Source: Xanthomonas albilineans (GTDB lineage Bacteria > Pseudomonadota > Gammaproteobacteria > Xanthomonadales > Xanthomonadaceae). From it: a stretch of 64,000 bases of DNA. Each line of letters begins with the position of its first letter. Within the stretch, counting starts at the first letter, position 1. The translations under genes and the position numbers were made by a program. Under the pieces are notes generated by a model. That model made no database searches. It was not told where the DNA came from and saw only the letters and a program-made list of their open reading frames with translations. Below are positions 27,924 to 37,416 of this stretch, piece by piece. The stretch covers positions 186,001 to 250,000 of the forward strand of contig NZ_MDCB01000001.1 in assembly GCF_002939705.1 (NCBI RefSeq). Direction: 5' to 3'.

Positions 27924-29672
27924 TCAGCTCTTCAGGCCATCCACATCCAGAATCAATGCCAGACGGCCATCGCCGATCAGTGTGGCGCCGGCATACCCGG
28001 ACAGGCCGCGCAGGGCGCGCGGTAGCGGTTTGATGACCACCTCCTCGCGACCGCGGACCTGGTCCACCACTAGGCCCATACGCGATTCGCCAGCCTGCAG
28101 CACCACGATGGTCAGCAGTGGTAGTTGTGGGGCGTCGACGTTGAGCCACTGGCGTAGGTCCACCAGTGGCAGCGTATGCGACTGCCGATCGAGTACGGCA
28201 CGGCCGTCGAACCAGCCCAGCGAGCGGCGTGGCGCATGCAGCACTTCGACCACACGCGCCAGTGGGAGTGCATAGACACTATCGCCGGCCTGCACCAGAA
28301 GGGTTGGCAAGATAGCCAGGGTCAGCGGTACGCGGATCAGAAAGCGGCTGCCGCGGCCCAGCTCGGATTGGATCTGGATTTGTCCGCTGAGTTCGCGGAT
28401 ACGCGACTGCACCACATCCATGCCGACGCCACGGCCGGAGATATCGGTGACTTCGGATTTGGTCGAAAACCCAGGCAGGAACACCAGATGCAGACATTCC
28501 TCGGTACTTAGCCGTGCAGCGGCTTCCGGATCGATCAGGCCCTTTTCGCGCGCCTTGGCACGCAAGCGTTCTGGATCGATGCCGGCACCGTCGTCTTGCA
28601 CCTCGATGCTGACGTAGTCGCCTTCTTGTTGTGCAGACAGGCGCACATTGCCGCCACGCGGCTTGCCGGTGGCTTCGCGTAGCGTTGGCGCCTCGATGCC
28701 GTGGTCGATCGCGTTGCGCACCAAATGGACCAGCGGATCGGCCAGTGCCTCGACCAGATTGCGGTCCAGCTCGGTGTCGGCACCAATCAGTTCCAATTCC
28801 ACTTCTTTCTGCAAAGAACGGGCAACGTCGCGCGCGACCTTCGGGAAGCGCGAGAACACCTTGCCGACCGGTTGCATGCGTGTCCGCATTACCGCCGATT
28901 GCAGCCGGGCGGTGGCGATGTCCAGCGTGCTGACTGCACGATCAAGCTCTTCGTCGTGCAGGCGCGCACGCAGTGTCTTGAGTCGATTGCGCGATAGCAC
29001 CAGTTCACCGATCATGTTGACGATGGCGTCCAGGCGTTTGGTGTCCACGCGCACGGTTTGTTCGGGTTCGCTGGTCTTTGCAGCCACGCCCGGCTTGGAT
29101 GCCGGTGCGTTGGGTTTTGGACTTGGTGATGCGGCAAGTTGCGGTTTGGCCGCGGGCGCGGCACCGCCGTGCAGGTTGTCGAGTAATGCTTCGAATTCGT
29201 CGTCGCTGATCAGGTCCGAATCGGCGCCAGCTCCTCCAGCGGGCATGCTGCTTTTACCGGCTGTTGCAGAAGTGGATGGCATCGCGGTTTCCTCGCCACC
29301 TGCGGCGAATTGCGCGATCAATTGTGCCGGCGCGCGTGGCGGCTCTTCGCCGCTGCTGAACGCATCCAGCATCGATTGCAGGTAGTCCAGCGATTGCTGC
29401 GCGGCGTCGAAGTGACGGGCTTCCAGCGTAGCCTGACCGGCACGGGCCATGCCCAGGGTCTCTTCGGCGGCATGGCACAACTCGACCATGGCGTTGATCG
29501 ATAGGAAGCCGGCACCGCCCTTGAGGGTGTGGAAGCCCCGGAACACGGCGTTGAGCTGGTTGCTGTCATCAGGCGCCTGTTCCAGCGACACCAACTGTTC
29601 GCCTAGGCGGTCCAGGATCTCCTGGGCCTCGATGATGAAGTCGGCAGCGATGTCGTCTGATACGGCGCTCAT
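27924..29672 (-). CDS. cheA: Chemotaxis histidine kinase CheA (flagellar-cluster system)
   Basis: A 582-residue CheA. The Hpt domain at residues 1-110 has phospho-His48 (FRGFHTLKGGAGFLS). A Pro/Ala-rich linker of about 90 residues replaces a recognisable P2. The dimerisation domain starts near 200 (QTVRVDTKRLDAIVNMIGELVLSR). The ATPase carries LVHLVRNAIDHGIE, VQDDGAGID and DISGRGVGMDVV, and a CheW-like domain follows from about 450. It starts 4 bp after cheZ. In pseudomonads cheB follows this gene; here motC follows directly. It probably phosphorylates the adjacent CheY. Confidence 0.96.
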   Translation of the reverse strand: MSAVSDDIAADFIIEAQEILDRLGEQLVSLEQAPDDSNQLNAVFRGFHTLKGGAGFLSINAMVELCHAAEETLGMARAGQATLEARHFDAAQQSLDYLQSMLDAFSSGEEPPRAPAQLIAQFAAGGEETAMPSTSATAGKSSMPAGGAGADSDLISDDEFEALLDNLHGGAAPAAKPQLAASPSPKPNAPASKPGVAAKTSEPEQTVRVDTKRLDAIVNMIGELVLSRNRLKTLRARLHDEELDRAVSTLDIATARLQSAVMRTRMQPVGKVFSRFPKVARDVARSLQKEVELELIGADTELDRNLVEALADPLVHLVRNAIDHGIEAPTLREATGKPRGGNVRLSAQQEGDYVSIEVQDDGAGIDPERLRAKAREKGLIDPEAAARLSTEECLHLVFLPGFSTKSEVTDISGRGVGMDVVQSRIRELSGQIQIQSELGRGSRFLIRVPLTLAILPTLLVQAGDSVYALPLARVVEVLHAPRRSLGWFDGRAVLDRQSHTLPLVDLRQWLNVDAPQLPLLTIVVLQAGESRMGLVVDQVRGREEVVIKPLPRALRGLSGYAGATLIGDGRLALILDVDGLKS

Positions 29673-29676
29673 GCGA

Positions 29677-30285
29677 TTACAACCCCAATCCGGACAGCAG
29701 GTCGTCGGCGTCGTTTTGCGACACGCCGTGACGGTCTAGGCCAGGTAGGGCCGGGCCGGCCAAGCCGCCATCGGCTTTGCGTTCTTCCTTCGGCGGTAAT
29801 CCCAGCGCGCCGAACCCTTCGTGCACACGGCGCACAATTCCTGCGACGCGGCGGATGATCTGCCCGGTCAGGTCCTGGAAGCTCTGCGCCAGGGCCATTT
29901 CGGTGAGGTTGTGGCGGATCTTGTCCAGGATCTCGCTCTGGTCGCCACTCAGGCCGCCGGCACGCAATTGTTCGGCGAGCGCACGGCATTCTTCGGCCAG
30001 ATCCAAGGTGCGGTGACTGGCTTGTTCGGTCATTGCCACTACGTGGTCCAGCCGCGAACAGGCGTCATCCAGTTCGCCAGCGTCGCTGGGTGCCACCGGC
30101 AGTTCGCCCAGTGCCTGGCCCAGGTCGCGCGCAAGTCGGCTCAGGCCCTGCATCATCGGGCGTGTGCGCCAGGCGGCGAGGGTGTCGATCTCCCGGCGCC
30201 AGCCGGCTTCGTCACCGCTCTCCAGTGCGTCCAGCGCACCTTGCAGGCGTTCGATCAGAGCAGTGCGTTCAGCAGTGACTTCCAT
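29677..30285 (-). CDS. cheZ: CheY-P phosphatase CheZ
   Basis: 202 residues, mostly helical. It carries the catalytic region MALAQSFQDLTGQIIRRV, where the Gln and Asp match the family active site, and the C-terminal CheY-binding tail ending QNDADDLLSGLGL. It terminates CheY signalling to the motor by dephosphorylation. The start at 30285 overlaps the cheY stop by 1 bp (TGATG), which fixes it against the longer frame. Confidence 0.94.
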   Translation of the reverse strand: MEVTAERTALIERLQGALDALESGDEAGWRREIDTLAAWRTRPMMQGLSRLARDLGQALGELPVAPSDAGELDDACSRLDHVVAMTEQASHRTLDLAEECRALAEQLRAGGLSGDQSEILDKIRHNLTEMALAQSFQDLTGQIIRRVAGIVRRVHEGFGALGLPPKEERKADGGLAGPALPGLDRHGVSQNDADDLLSGLGL

Positions 30286-30677
30286 CAGGCGGTTGCTCCC
30301 AGGCGCTCGAAGATCTTGCCCAACTTCTCTTCCAGCGTCTGCGCGGTGAACGGTTTGATGATGTAGCCGTTCACGCCGCACTGTGCCGCTTCGATGATCT
30401 GCTCGCGCTTGGCCTCGGCAGTGACCATCAGCACGGGTAGATGCTTGAGCTTGTCGTCGCCGCGAATGTTGCGCAGCAAATCGATGCCGGTCATGCCGGG
30501 CATGTTCCAGTCGGTGACCACGAATTCGAACGGCGCCGAGCGCAATGCGGCTAGCGCGCTGTTGCCGTCTTCTGCTTCGGCGGTGTTGGTGAAGCCAAGA
30601 TCGCCAAGCAGATTTTTGACGATACGTCGCATCGTCGAAAAATCGTCCACGATCAAAATCCGCATGTTTTTGTTCAC
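30285..30677 (-). CDS. cheY: Chemotaxis response regulator CheY (motor-binding)
   Basis: A 130-residue receiver: acidic pair in [18 protein letters not shown], phosphoacceptor in [13 protein letters not shown], Thr in [10 protein letters not shown] and Lys in [14 protein letters not shown]. These fit motor-binding CheY of the E. coli and Pseudomonas type, closer than the 121-residue CheY at 23335. It starts with GTG (GTG AAC AAA AAC ATG), with AGGGAG six bases upstream; the ATG four codons later is a possible alternative. It lies 18 bp after fliA and is coupled to cheZ. Confidence 0.95.
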   Translation of the reverse strand: MNKNMRILIVDDFSTMRRIVKNLLGDLGFTNTAEAEDGNSALAALRSAPFEFVVTDWNMPGMTGIDLLRNIRGDDKLKHLPVLMVTAEAKREQIIEAAQCGVNGYIIKPFTAQTLEEKLGKIFERLGATA

Positions 30678-30695
30678 CGCTAACTCCCTAGGTTC

Positions 30696-31445
30696 TTATT
30701 CTTCGTCTTCCAGACCTGCGTCGGCGGCTTCGAATGCCTTCAGGCGTCCGCGCAACCGTACCGTGGCCTGACCGTGGATCTGGCACACGCGCGACTCGCT
30801 GACTCCGAGGACCGCGCCAATTTCCTTGAGATTCAATTCCTGCTCGTAGTACAGCGACAACACTAATTGTTCGCGCTCGGGTAGTTGCGCGATCGCTTTG
30901 CCAAGTTCGCGGCCGAATTCGCTGCGCTCGAGCATCTGCTGCGGATTGGGACCGCCCTTGGCGATGGTGTCCAGTTCCCCATGGTCCTCGATGCGCGATT
31001 CCAGGCTCAGTACTTGTCCGCGTGCGGCATCTTCCATCAACCGCATGTATTCGGGGAGCGGCATTTCCATCGCTGCGGCCACTTCGTTGGCGGCGGCGGC
31101 GCGACCGGTGTTTTGTTCAATCTTGCGGATCGCCGAGGCCGCGTCACGCGCGCGTCGGTGCACTGAGCGCGGCACCCAGTCGCCACGGCGGATTTCGTCG
31201 ATCATCGAGCCGCGGATGCGGATCGAGGCGTAGGTCTCGAACGAGGCACCCTGGTCGGCATCGTAGCTGCGCGAAGCTTCGATCAGGCCGATCATCCCGG
31301 CCTGGATCAGGTCGTCGATCTCGACGCTGGCCGGCAGCCTTGCTGCCAGGTGATGGGCGATGCGTCGCACCAGGTCCGAGTGTTGCGCGATGTAGTCATT
31401 GGAACTGTTGCGCTGCACCGCGCGGTAGTGGGCTGCGGCGTTCAT
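30696..31445 (-). CDS. fliA: Flagellar sigma factor FliA (sigma-28)
   Basis: 249 residues with sigma-70 family regions: region 2 (DLVRRIAHHLAARLP, DLIQAGMIGLIEASRSYD, FETYASIRIRGSMIDEIRR), region 3, and region 4 with a helix-turn-helix (LNLKEIGAVLGVSESRVCQIH). It directs late flagellar genes; several promoter matches for it are listed in this window. The ATG at 31445 overlaps the flhG stop by 4 bp (ATGA). Confidence 0.97.
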   Translation of the reverse strand: MNAAAHYRAVQRNSSNDYIAQHSDLVRRIAHHLAARLPASVEIDDLIQAGMIGLIEASRSYDADQGASFETYASIRIRGSMIDEIRRGDWVPRSVHRRARDAASAIRKIEQNTGRAAAANEVAAAMEMPLPEYMRLMEDAARGQVLSLESRIEDHGELDTIAKGGPNPQQMLERSEFGRELGKAIAQLPEREQLVLSLYYEQELNLKEIGAVLGVSESRVCQIHGQATVRLRGRLKAFEAADAGLEDEE

Positions 31446-32326
31446 GCGGCTACTCCACGTTGGATGATGCGTTCGACGAAGAATTCGACGTTTCCGCGTG
31501 GGACAGTCGGTGCCTGCCAGCGTGAAGTGCGCCGGGCGATATCGGCGATCGCCTGGGCCGAGGGGCTGGACGGGTAGGCTTTGACCACGGGCTGCTGGCG
31601 TTGCACAGCCAGTCGCAGCCAATCGTCCTGCGGCACGCAACCCAAGTAGTTCAGCGACACGTCGCCGAGGAACTTCTCGCAGACCCGGCTGAGTTTTTCG
31701 TATAGCAGGCGGCCTTCGTTGATGTCGCGGACCATGTTGGCGACGATCTGCAGCCGATCCATGCCGCGCTCGCGCGCGAGCACTTTGATCAGGGCGTAGG
31801 CGTCGGTGATCGAAGCCGGCTCGTCGCAGACCACCACGACTGCGTCCTGCGCAGCCTGGCAGAAGGTGAGCACGCTGTCGGTGATGCCGGCGGCGGTGTC
31901 GATCACCATGATATCCAGATCGCGCTGCAACTCGGAGAACACATTGACCAGGCCGACGTGTTGAGCGGGGGGTAGTTCGGCCATGTAACGACGGCCGGAG
32001 GCTGCGGGCACCACCATCAGCCCGTTTGGCATGTCGATCAGGGCTTCTTCCAGCGTGCAGCGCCCAGCGACCAGATCGGCCACCGTGAATCTAGGCGTCA
32101 ACCCCAGCAGCACATCGACGTTAGCCAGGCCGAGGTCGGCATCCAGGAGCAGGGTGCGCTTGCCCATGTCCGCCAGCGCCATCGACAGATTGACCGAGAT
32201 GTTGGTCTTGCCGACGCCACCCTTGCCACCGGTCACAGCGATCGTGCGCACCGGACCCAGCGGTTCGTTGCGCGTCGCCGATAGGGGAAACGCGTTGGTC
32301 AGATTGGCGTAATCACGCGACGGCAT
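31442..32326 (-). CDS. flhG: Flagellar number regulator FlhG/FleN
   Basis: A 294-residue MinD-like ATPase with the deviant Walker A box (VTGGKGGVGKTNISVN) and conserved segments LLLDADLGLANVDVLLGL and IDTAAGITDSVL. In polar flagellates it limits flagellar number by restraining FleQ and by antagonising FlhF. The start at 32326 overlaps flhF by 14 bp and gives a 26-residue N-terminal extension before the ATPase core. It overlaps fliA by 4 bp. Confidence 0.95.
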   Translation of the reverse strand: MPSRDYANLTNAFPLSATRNEPLGPVRTIAVTGGKGGVGKTNISVNLSMALADMGKRTLLLDADLGLANVDVLLGLTPRFTVADLVAGRCTLEEALIDMPNGLMVVPAASGRRYMAELPPAQHVGLVNVFSELQRDLDIMVIDTAAGITDSVLTFCQAAQDAVVVVCDEPASITDAYALIKVLARERGMDRLQIVANMVRDINEGRLLYEKLSRVCEKFLGDVSLNYLGCVPQDDWLRLAVQRQQPVVKAYPSSPSAQAIADIARRTSRWQAPTVPRGNVEFFVERIIQRGVAA

Positions 32327-33896
32327 GGTTCTGCTCCGGAGTACAGGGCTTATCGGCAGCGCGCCGCAAATCTTCAAGGCGCAATACCAGGCTGGCGGCG
32401 TTGGCGCGGTGCAGGTCGTCCGGCACACGCTGTCCATCGGTCACCCAGGTGATGGGAAGGCGGTGGTCCACGACCACCGACAAGGCGCTGCCAAACCGTC
32501 CGGTTTCGTCCAGCTTGGTCAGGATGACGCCCTGTGGGTCGGCGCTAGCGAACCGGCGCACCACTTCGTCCAGGTCGGAAAAATGGGCGTTGGTGGGAAG
32601 CACGAGCAACGAGCGGACGACTCGCGAGGCGCGCAGCCAGTGCAGTTGCGCGGCCAGCGCACGGTCGCGCTGGCCCATGCCGGCGGTGTCGATCAGCACC
32701 AATTTGTAGTCGGCCAGACGCTGCAGCAGCTGCTGTAGCGAGGCATCGCTGTCGGCCTCGTGGACGGCGATCCCGAGCTGTCGGCCATAGCTGTGCAGTT
32801 GTTCGCGGCCACCGACGCGGACGGTGTCAGTCGTGACCAGGGCCACGTCGCGGGCGGCATTGCGCTCCAGGAAGAGAGAGGCCAGCTTGGCGATGGTCGT
32901 GGTCTTGCCGGCGCCGGTGGGGCCGATCAGGGCGATCACGCCGCCTTGCTCGAGCGGGTCCAATGCCGCGATCGGCAGGCGTTTGGATAACAGGCCCAGC
33001 ATCAGTCCGCGGCCGCGGTGCAGTTCCAGGTCGGCGGGAATTTGCATGACAACGTCGCGGGTGATGCCGCCGTCGAAGCCGTAGTCGTCCATTAATTCCA
33101 GCGCCTGGGCGCGTACTGGCGAGCCGCGAAGGCGCTCGTCGGTGAGCCGATTCATTTCACGCTCGATCATCTGCCGCATCAACGCCAGTTCGTCGCGCAG
33201 TTGCGTCAATTGTTCGTCGTTCTGCGGCGCCGGGAAACTGGGAACCGCTGTGAGTGTGGTCGCTGCCGGAATTTCGGCGTTCTTGATCGGGGCCTCGGGG
33301 ACGAGGTTGGGCGTGCTGGCTGGCGCCAGTGCCACGGCAGCGATGTCTTGGTGCCAAGCTGTATCCGTGGCGGCGGAGACGGCGGTGGTGGCAGTGGGGA
33401 ATGGTGTTGGCAGCGACACGTTGATCGGCGCGTTGCGGAACACATCCTCGGGAATGCTGCATTCTGCACTGGCCGGCGCCTGGGCGGCTGCCCGTGGCGT
33501 GATCGTCGATGTTGCAGTGACGCGCTTGCCGAGCGGCAGCGCCGAGGCGGCGATGGCAGCGGGTTGTGTCAGCGGCCGCTCCGACGTGGCGGCGATGGCA
33601 TTGCTACGGCGCTCGCTGATCGCGGCCATCATCGCCATCGCCGAGTTGGGCCCTGCGGCTTTGTGGCGTGCGGGCCGTGGCGTCGCCGCTGCGGTGGTCG
33701 GACGTGGCGTTTCCTCTGGACGCACGGCGTCCAGGGCGCGTTGCACCAGTGTCTCGTCGTAGTTGCTGGCGGCGACGATCTCGATGCCTTCGTCGGTTCG
33801 CCGGTTGGACAGGATCACCGCATCCGGACCCTGCTCGTCGCGCACCATACGGAACGCTGTACGCATGTCGGGAGCGACGAAACGTTTGATTTTCAT
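32313..33896 (-). CDS. flhF: SRP-like GTPase FlhF (polar flagellum placement)
   Basis: 527 residues. A short conserved N-terminus (MKIKRFVAPDMRTAFRMVRDE) is followed by about 200 residues of low-complexity Ala/Pro/Thr linker, then the NG GTPase domain: G1 GPTGAGKTTTIAKL, the TTDTVRVGGREQL region, LIDTAGMGQRD and LTKLDETGRFG. FlhF localises the first flagellar components to the pole. The ATG at 33896 gives the canonical start. It lies 169 bp after flhA; I found no confident promoter in that gap. Confidence 0.96.
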   Translation of the reverse strand: MKIKRFVAPDMRTAFRMVRDEQGPDAVILSNRRTDEGIEIVAASNYDETLVQRALDAVRPEETPRPTTAAATPRPARHKAAGPNSAMAMMAAISERRSNAIAATSERPLTQPAAIAASALPLGKRVTATSTITPRAAAQAPASAECSIPEDVFRNAPINVSLPTPFPTATTAVSAATDTAWHQDIAAVALAPASTPNLVPEAPIKNAEIPAATTLTAVPSFPAPQNDEQLTQLRDELALMRQMIEREMNRLTDERLRGSPVRAQALELMDDYGFDGGITRDVVMQIPADLELHRGRGLMLGLLSKRLPIAALDPLEQGGVIALIGPTGAGKTTTIAKLASLFLERNAARDVALVTTDTVRVGGREQLHSYGRQLGIAVHEADSDASLQQLLQRLADYKLVLIDTAGMGQRDRALAAQLHWLRASRVVRSLLVLPTNAHFSDLDEVVRRFASADPQGVILTKLDETGRFGSALSVVVDHRLPITWVTDGQRVPDDLHRANAASLVLRLEDLRRAADKPCTPEQNHAVA

Positions 33897-34065
33897 AGGG
33901 ATACCTTGGCGCCGTGACGCGTGAGGGGGGGCGCGGGACTGAAAAATCGGCACAGACGCTGTTGTCGTTCCGAGCGGTGGTATGCGGGTGTGCAGATGTT
34001 CATATGTCCTGTCCGATTCATGCCTTTACACTTTCCCGAGTCCCAAAGTGCCTGGGCCGGGTCTT

Positions 34066-36150
34066 TCAACTGATCGTTCCCACCAACTTCAACCGCTTGT
34101 CTTCCGGTACCTCGCTGTAGGACAGCACCGACAGCGAGGGGACGCTGTGGCGGACCAACCGTGCCAGTGCGGCGCGGACCTGCGCCGGCACCAGCACCAC
34201 TGCCGGCTCATTGCGTGCTTCTTGCTTGCTGACGCAATCGGTCAGGCTCTGGTGCAGGCGTTCGGCCAATCCGGGTTCCAGCGCTGCACCGTTGCCCTGG
34301 CTGGAGTCTTGCAAGACACGTTCCAATTGCGGCGCCAGGGTGAACACCGGCAGTTCCGATGCCATCCCGGCGATCTCCTGGACGATGAAGCGGCCCAGTG
34401 AGTTGCGTACCGCGGCAGTGAGCGCCGCGGGTTCCTGACTCTGTGGGGCGTTTTCGACCAGTGCCTCGACGATCTTGCGCAGCTGCCGCACCGGGATCTT
34501 TTCGATCAACAGGTTTTGCAGCACGCGTACCACCACCGACAACGGCAGCGCCTTGGGGGTGAGGTCCTCGACCAGCTTGGGCGCGCTCTTGGCCAGGGTG
34601 GCCAGCAATTGCTGGACTTCCTCATGGCCAAGCAGTTCCGGGGCGTGCTCGCGAATCAGGTGCGAGAGATGGGTGGCGATCACTGTGGCCGGGTCGACCA
34701 CGGTATAACCCATGGTTTCGGCCTGAGCACGCTGATGCGGCTGGATCCACACCGCATCCAGACCGAACGCCGGGTCCTTGCCGGGGATGCCCTCGATCTT
34801 GCCCAGCGCACCGCCGGGGTCCAGTGCCAGTTCGCGATCCGGGTGAATGTCGGCGGTGGCCACCGGCACCCCGTGCACCAGCAGGCGATAGGCATTGGCT
34901 TGCAATTCCAGGTTGTCGCGGATGTGCACCGGCGGCACCAGAAAGCCGATGTCCTGGGTCAGCTTGCGTCGCACACCTTTGATTCGCGCCATCAATTCGC
35001 CGCCCTGGGTCTTGTCCACCAGCGGGATCAGCCGGTAGCCGACCTCCAGGCCCAACGGATCGATCGGTCGTAGTTCGTCCCAGCCCAATTCGGCATTGGC
35101 TTGCGCCGCGGCAGCCGCTGCTGGCGGCACTGCATCTGCCGCGGCCGGTGGCGGTTGCAGGCTGCGCTTCCACATTTTCCAGGCCAACAGGCCCAGGATC
35201 AGCGCCAGCGTCAAGAAAGCGACGTTGGGCATGCCTGGGATCAGGCCGACCAGGCCCATGATCGCCGCAGCCACCGCCAACGCTTTGTGTTGGCCGAACA
35301 CCTGGCCCATCATCGAAGCGCCCATATCCTGCGAACGCGAAGCACGGGTGACCAGCATCGCCACCGCCGAAGACACCAATAGCGCTGGCAACTGTGCGAC
35401 CAGACCGTCGCCGATCGACAGCAAGGTATAGGTGGAGGCGGCCTGGGCCACGGGCATGCCGTGTTGGAGTACGCCGACCGCCATGCCGCCGATCAAATTG
35501 ATGAATAGGATCAAGATGCCGGCGATCGCGTCGCCGCGGATGAATTTGCTGGCACCGTCCATCGAACCGTAGAAGTCCGCTTCCTCCCGCACTTCCTCGC
35601 GCCGTGCTTTAGCTTCTTCGCGGGTCAGCAAGCCGGCATTGAGGTCGGCGTCGATCGCCATCTGCTTGCCGGGCATGGCGTCGAGGATGAAGCGTGCGGT
35701 CACTTCCGACACACGCCCGGCGCCTTTGGTGATGACCACGAAGTTGATGATGGTCAGAATCGCGAACACCACGATGCCGACCGCGTAGTTGCCGCCGATC
35801 ACGAACTCGCCGAAAGCCTCGATCACCTTGCCGGCGGCGCTGTGTCCGTTTTGACCGTTGATCAGGATGACGCGGGTGGAGGCCACGTTCAGGGCCAGGC
35901 GCAGCATCGTGGTCATCAGCAGCACGATGGGAAAGATGCTGAATTCCAAAGGCCGTTTCACGTACACCACGGCCAACAGCACCATCAGCGAAATGGCGAT
36001 ATTGAAGGTGAACATCGCGTCCAGCACCGGGGCGGCTAGCGGTACCACCACCATCGCCAGCATCACCAACACGATCAGCGGGGCGCCGAGCCCGTGCTTG
36101 ATCATGTCCATCATCTTGCGCGTATTCATTTGCGCGGCGGGCTGGCTCAT
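34066..36150 (-). CDS. flhA: Flagellar export gate protein FlhA
   Basis: 694 residues. The first 330 or so hold eight membrane helices and the conserved FHIPEP-type loop region (GDAIAGILILFINLIGGMAVGV). The rest is the cytoplasmic export domain (IGFLVPPVHIRDNLELQANAYR, VWIQPHQRAQAETMGYTVVDP). It is the main gate and proton-coupled component of the flagellar type III export apparatus. It overlaps flhB by 4 bp. Confidence 0.98.
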   Translation of the reverse strand: MSQPAAQMNTRKMMDMIKHGLGAPLIVLVMLAMVVVPLAAPVLDAMFTFNIAISLMVLLAVVYVKRPLEFSIFPIVLLMTTMLRLALNVASTRVILINGQNGHSAAGKVIEAFGEFVIGGNYAVGIVVFAILTIINFVVITKGAGRVSEVTARFILDAMPGKQMAIDADLNAGLLTREEAKARREEVREEADFYGSMDGASKFIRGDAIAGILILFINLIGGMAVGVLQHGMPVAQAASTYTLLSIGDGLVAQLPALLVSSAVAMLVTRASRSQDMGASMMGQVFGQHKALAVAAAIMGLVGLIPGMPNVAFLTLALILGLLAWKMWKRSLQPPPAAADAVPPAAAAAAQANAELGWDELRPIDPLGLEVGYRLIPLVDKTQGGELMARIKGVRRKLTQDIGFLVPPVHIRDNLELQANAYRLLVHGVPVATADIHPDRELALDPGGALGKIEGIPGKDPAFGLDAVWIQPHQRAQAETMGYTVVDPATVIATHLSHLIREHAPELLGHEEVQQLLATLAKSAPKLVEDLTPKALPLSVVVRVLQNLLIEKIPVRQLRKIVEALVENAPQSQEPAALTAAVRNSLGRFIVQEIAGMASELPVFTLAPQLERVLQDSSQGNGAALEPGLAERLHQSLTDCVSKQEARNEPAVVLVPAQVRAALARLVRHSVPSLSVLSYSEVPEDKRLKLVGTIS

Positions 36151-37277
36151 GGCTTGCTCTCCGGGGCGAACTCATCCACTTCCAGTGCCGGTAATGGCGG
36201 CATCGGGCCGCTGCGCCAGGCACGCAACTGATACACGTAGGAGAGGATCTGGGCGACCGCCGAATAAAGTCTCACGGGAATTTCCTTGCCGAGCTGGCCT
36301 TCCCTATACAAGGCGCGTGCCAACGGTGGCGCAGACACCACTGCGACGCGGTGCTGCTCGCCAACTTCGCGGATGCGGAAGGCGATCTCGTCCACGCCCT
36401 TGGCGAGCACGGTGGGTGCGCGCATGCGCCCGCTCTCGTATTTCAGCGCGACGGCGTAGTGGGTCGGGTTGACCACGACCACGTCGGCTTTGGGCACGGC
36501 TTCCATCATGCGCCGCTGCGACATTTGCATCTGCATCTGGCGGATGCGTCCCTTGACCTCGGGACTGCCGTCGTTTTCCTTCATTTCTCGGCGGACTTCC
36601 TCGCGGGTCATCTTCAATTTGTTGATGTAATGCCACTTTTGATAAGGGGCGTCGATCGCGGCCAGTAGCGCTAGCGCACCGGCTGTGTACAGCAGCATGC
36701 TCAGGGTGAATCCCAGGCCATGGCCGATGGCTTGTTCGAGCGGCTGCTGCAGTAGGCCGCGTAGGCCGTCCAGGCCTTTCCAGATGCATAGAAACGCGGC
36801 ACCGCCAACGAAGCCCATACGCAGCATCGACTTGAGCAGTTCGACCAGGCTTTCAGTACCGTATAGGCGGGCCAGCCCAGCCATTGGGTTGAGCCGATCG
36901 AGTTTGGGGATGAGCGCTTGGCCGGAGAAACGTAGGCTGCCCATTAGGAGCGGTGCGATAAAGCCAGCGGCCACGCAGATGCCGATCAGCGGCAGGACCA
37001 CCCAGAACAGCCCGATCAGTAGGTCGCCGAAATAGCCGAACAGTGCCTGTGGAGTGTCGCGTAGATGCGGATCGGGCTGCAGTGCGTGTTTCATCCACGC
37101 CACCGCGCCTGCCGTCAGCGAACCGGACATACCCATCAGCGCGAAGATGCTGGAGCTGAACACCGCCGCTGTGGCCAGTTCGCGCGAGCGCGGGATATTG
37201 CCCTGCTCGCGGGTTTCGCGCAGACGCTTTTCGGTCGGTTGTTCTGTGCGTTCTGCGCCTTCTTCGTTTTCGGACAT
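36147..37277 (-). CDS. flhB: Flagellar export switch protein FlhB
   Basis: 376 residues with four membrane helices in residues about 30-210 and a cytoplasmic domain with the self-cleaving motif NPTH at residues 270-273 (VVVVNPTHYAVALKYE). It switches export from rod/hook to filament substrates together with FliK. It overlaps flhA by 4 bp and is preceded by a strong sigma-54 promoter match, so flhBA form their own transcription unit 139 bp after fliR. Confidence 0.98.
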   Translation of the reverse strand: MSENEEGAERTEQPTEKRLRETREQGNIPRSRELATAAVFSSSIFALMGMSGSLTAGAVAWMKHALQPDPHLRDTPQALFGYFGDLLIGLFWVVLPLIGICVAAGFIAPLLMGSLRFSGQALIPKLDRLNPMAGLARLYGTESLVELLKSMLRMGFVGGAAFLCIWKGLDGLRGLLQQPLEQAIGHGLGFTLSMLLYTAGALALLAAIDAPYQKWHYINKLKMTREEVRREMKENDGSPEVKGRIRQMQMQMSQRRMMEAVPKADVVVVNPTHYAVALKYESGRMRAPTVLAKGVDEIAFRIREVGEQHRVAVVSAPPLARALYREGQLGKEIPVRLYSAVAQILSYVYQLRAWRSGPMPPLPALEVDEFAPESKP

Positions 37278-37312
37278 GGGCGTGTGCGTGGCGGGGGAGT
37301 GCCCCTGCCTGT

Positions 37313-37328
37313 TGCAAGGGCCATGCCG
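37313..37328 (-). promoter_or_regulatory. Predicted sigma-54 promoter of flhB-flhA
   Basis: Minus strand: CGGCATGG and TTGCA with GG and GC separated by exactly 10 bp, close to the TGGCAC-N5-TTGC consensus. The transcript would start about 25 nt before the flhB ATG. Confidence 0.75.
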
Positions 37329-37416
37329 CGATGCTGACGCCCGCCGGGCCTGTTGTTGGCACGTGACCCAACCCCGGACTCTAAACCCGACTGCTACTCA
37401 GGACGGGGGGACGTCG

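Noticed and set aside
33961-33980. Possible sigma-54 site upstream of flhF
   Set aside because: GG and GC are 10 bp apart, but the TT before GC and the CAC after GG are missing.
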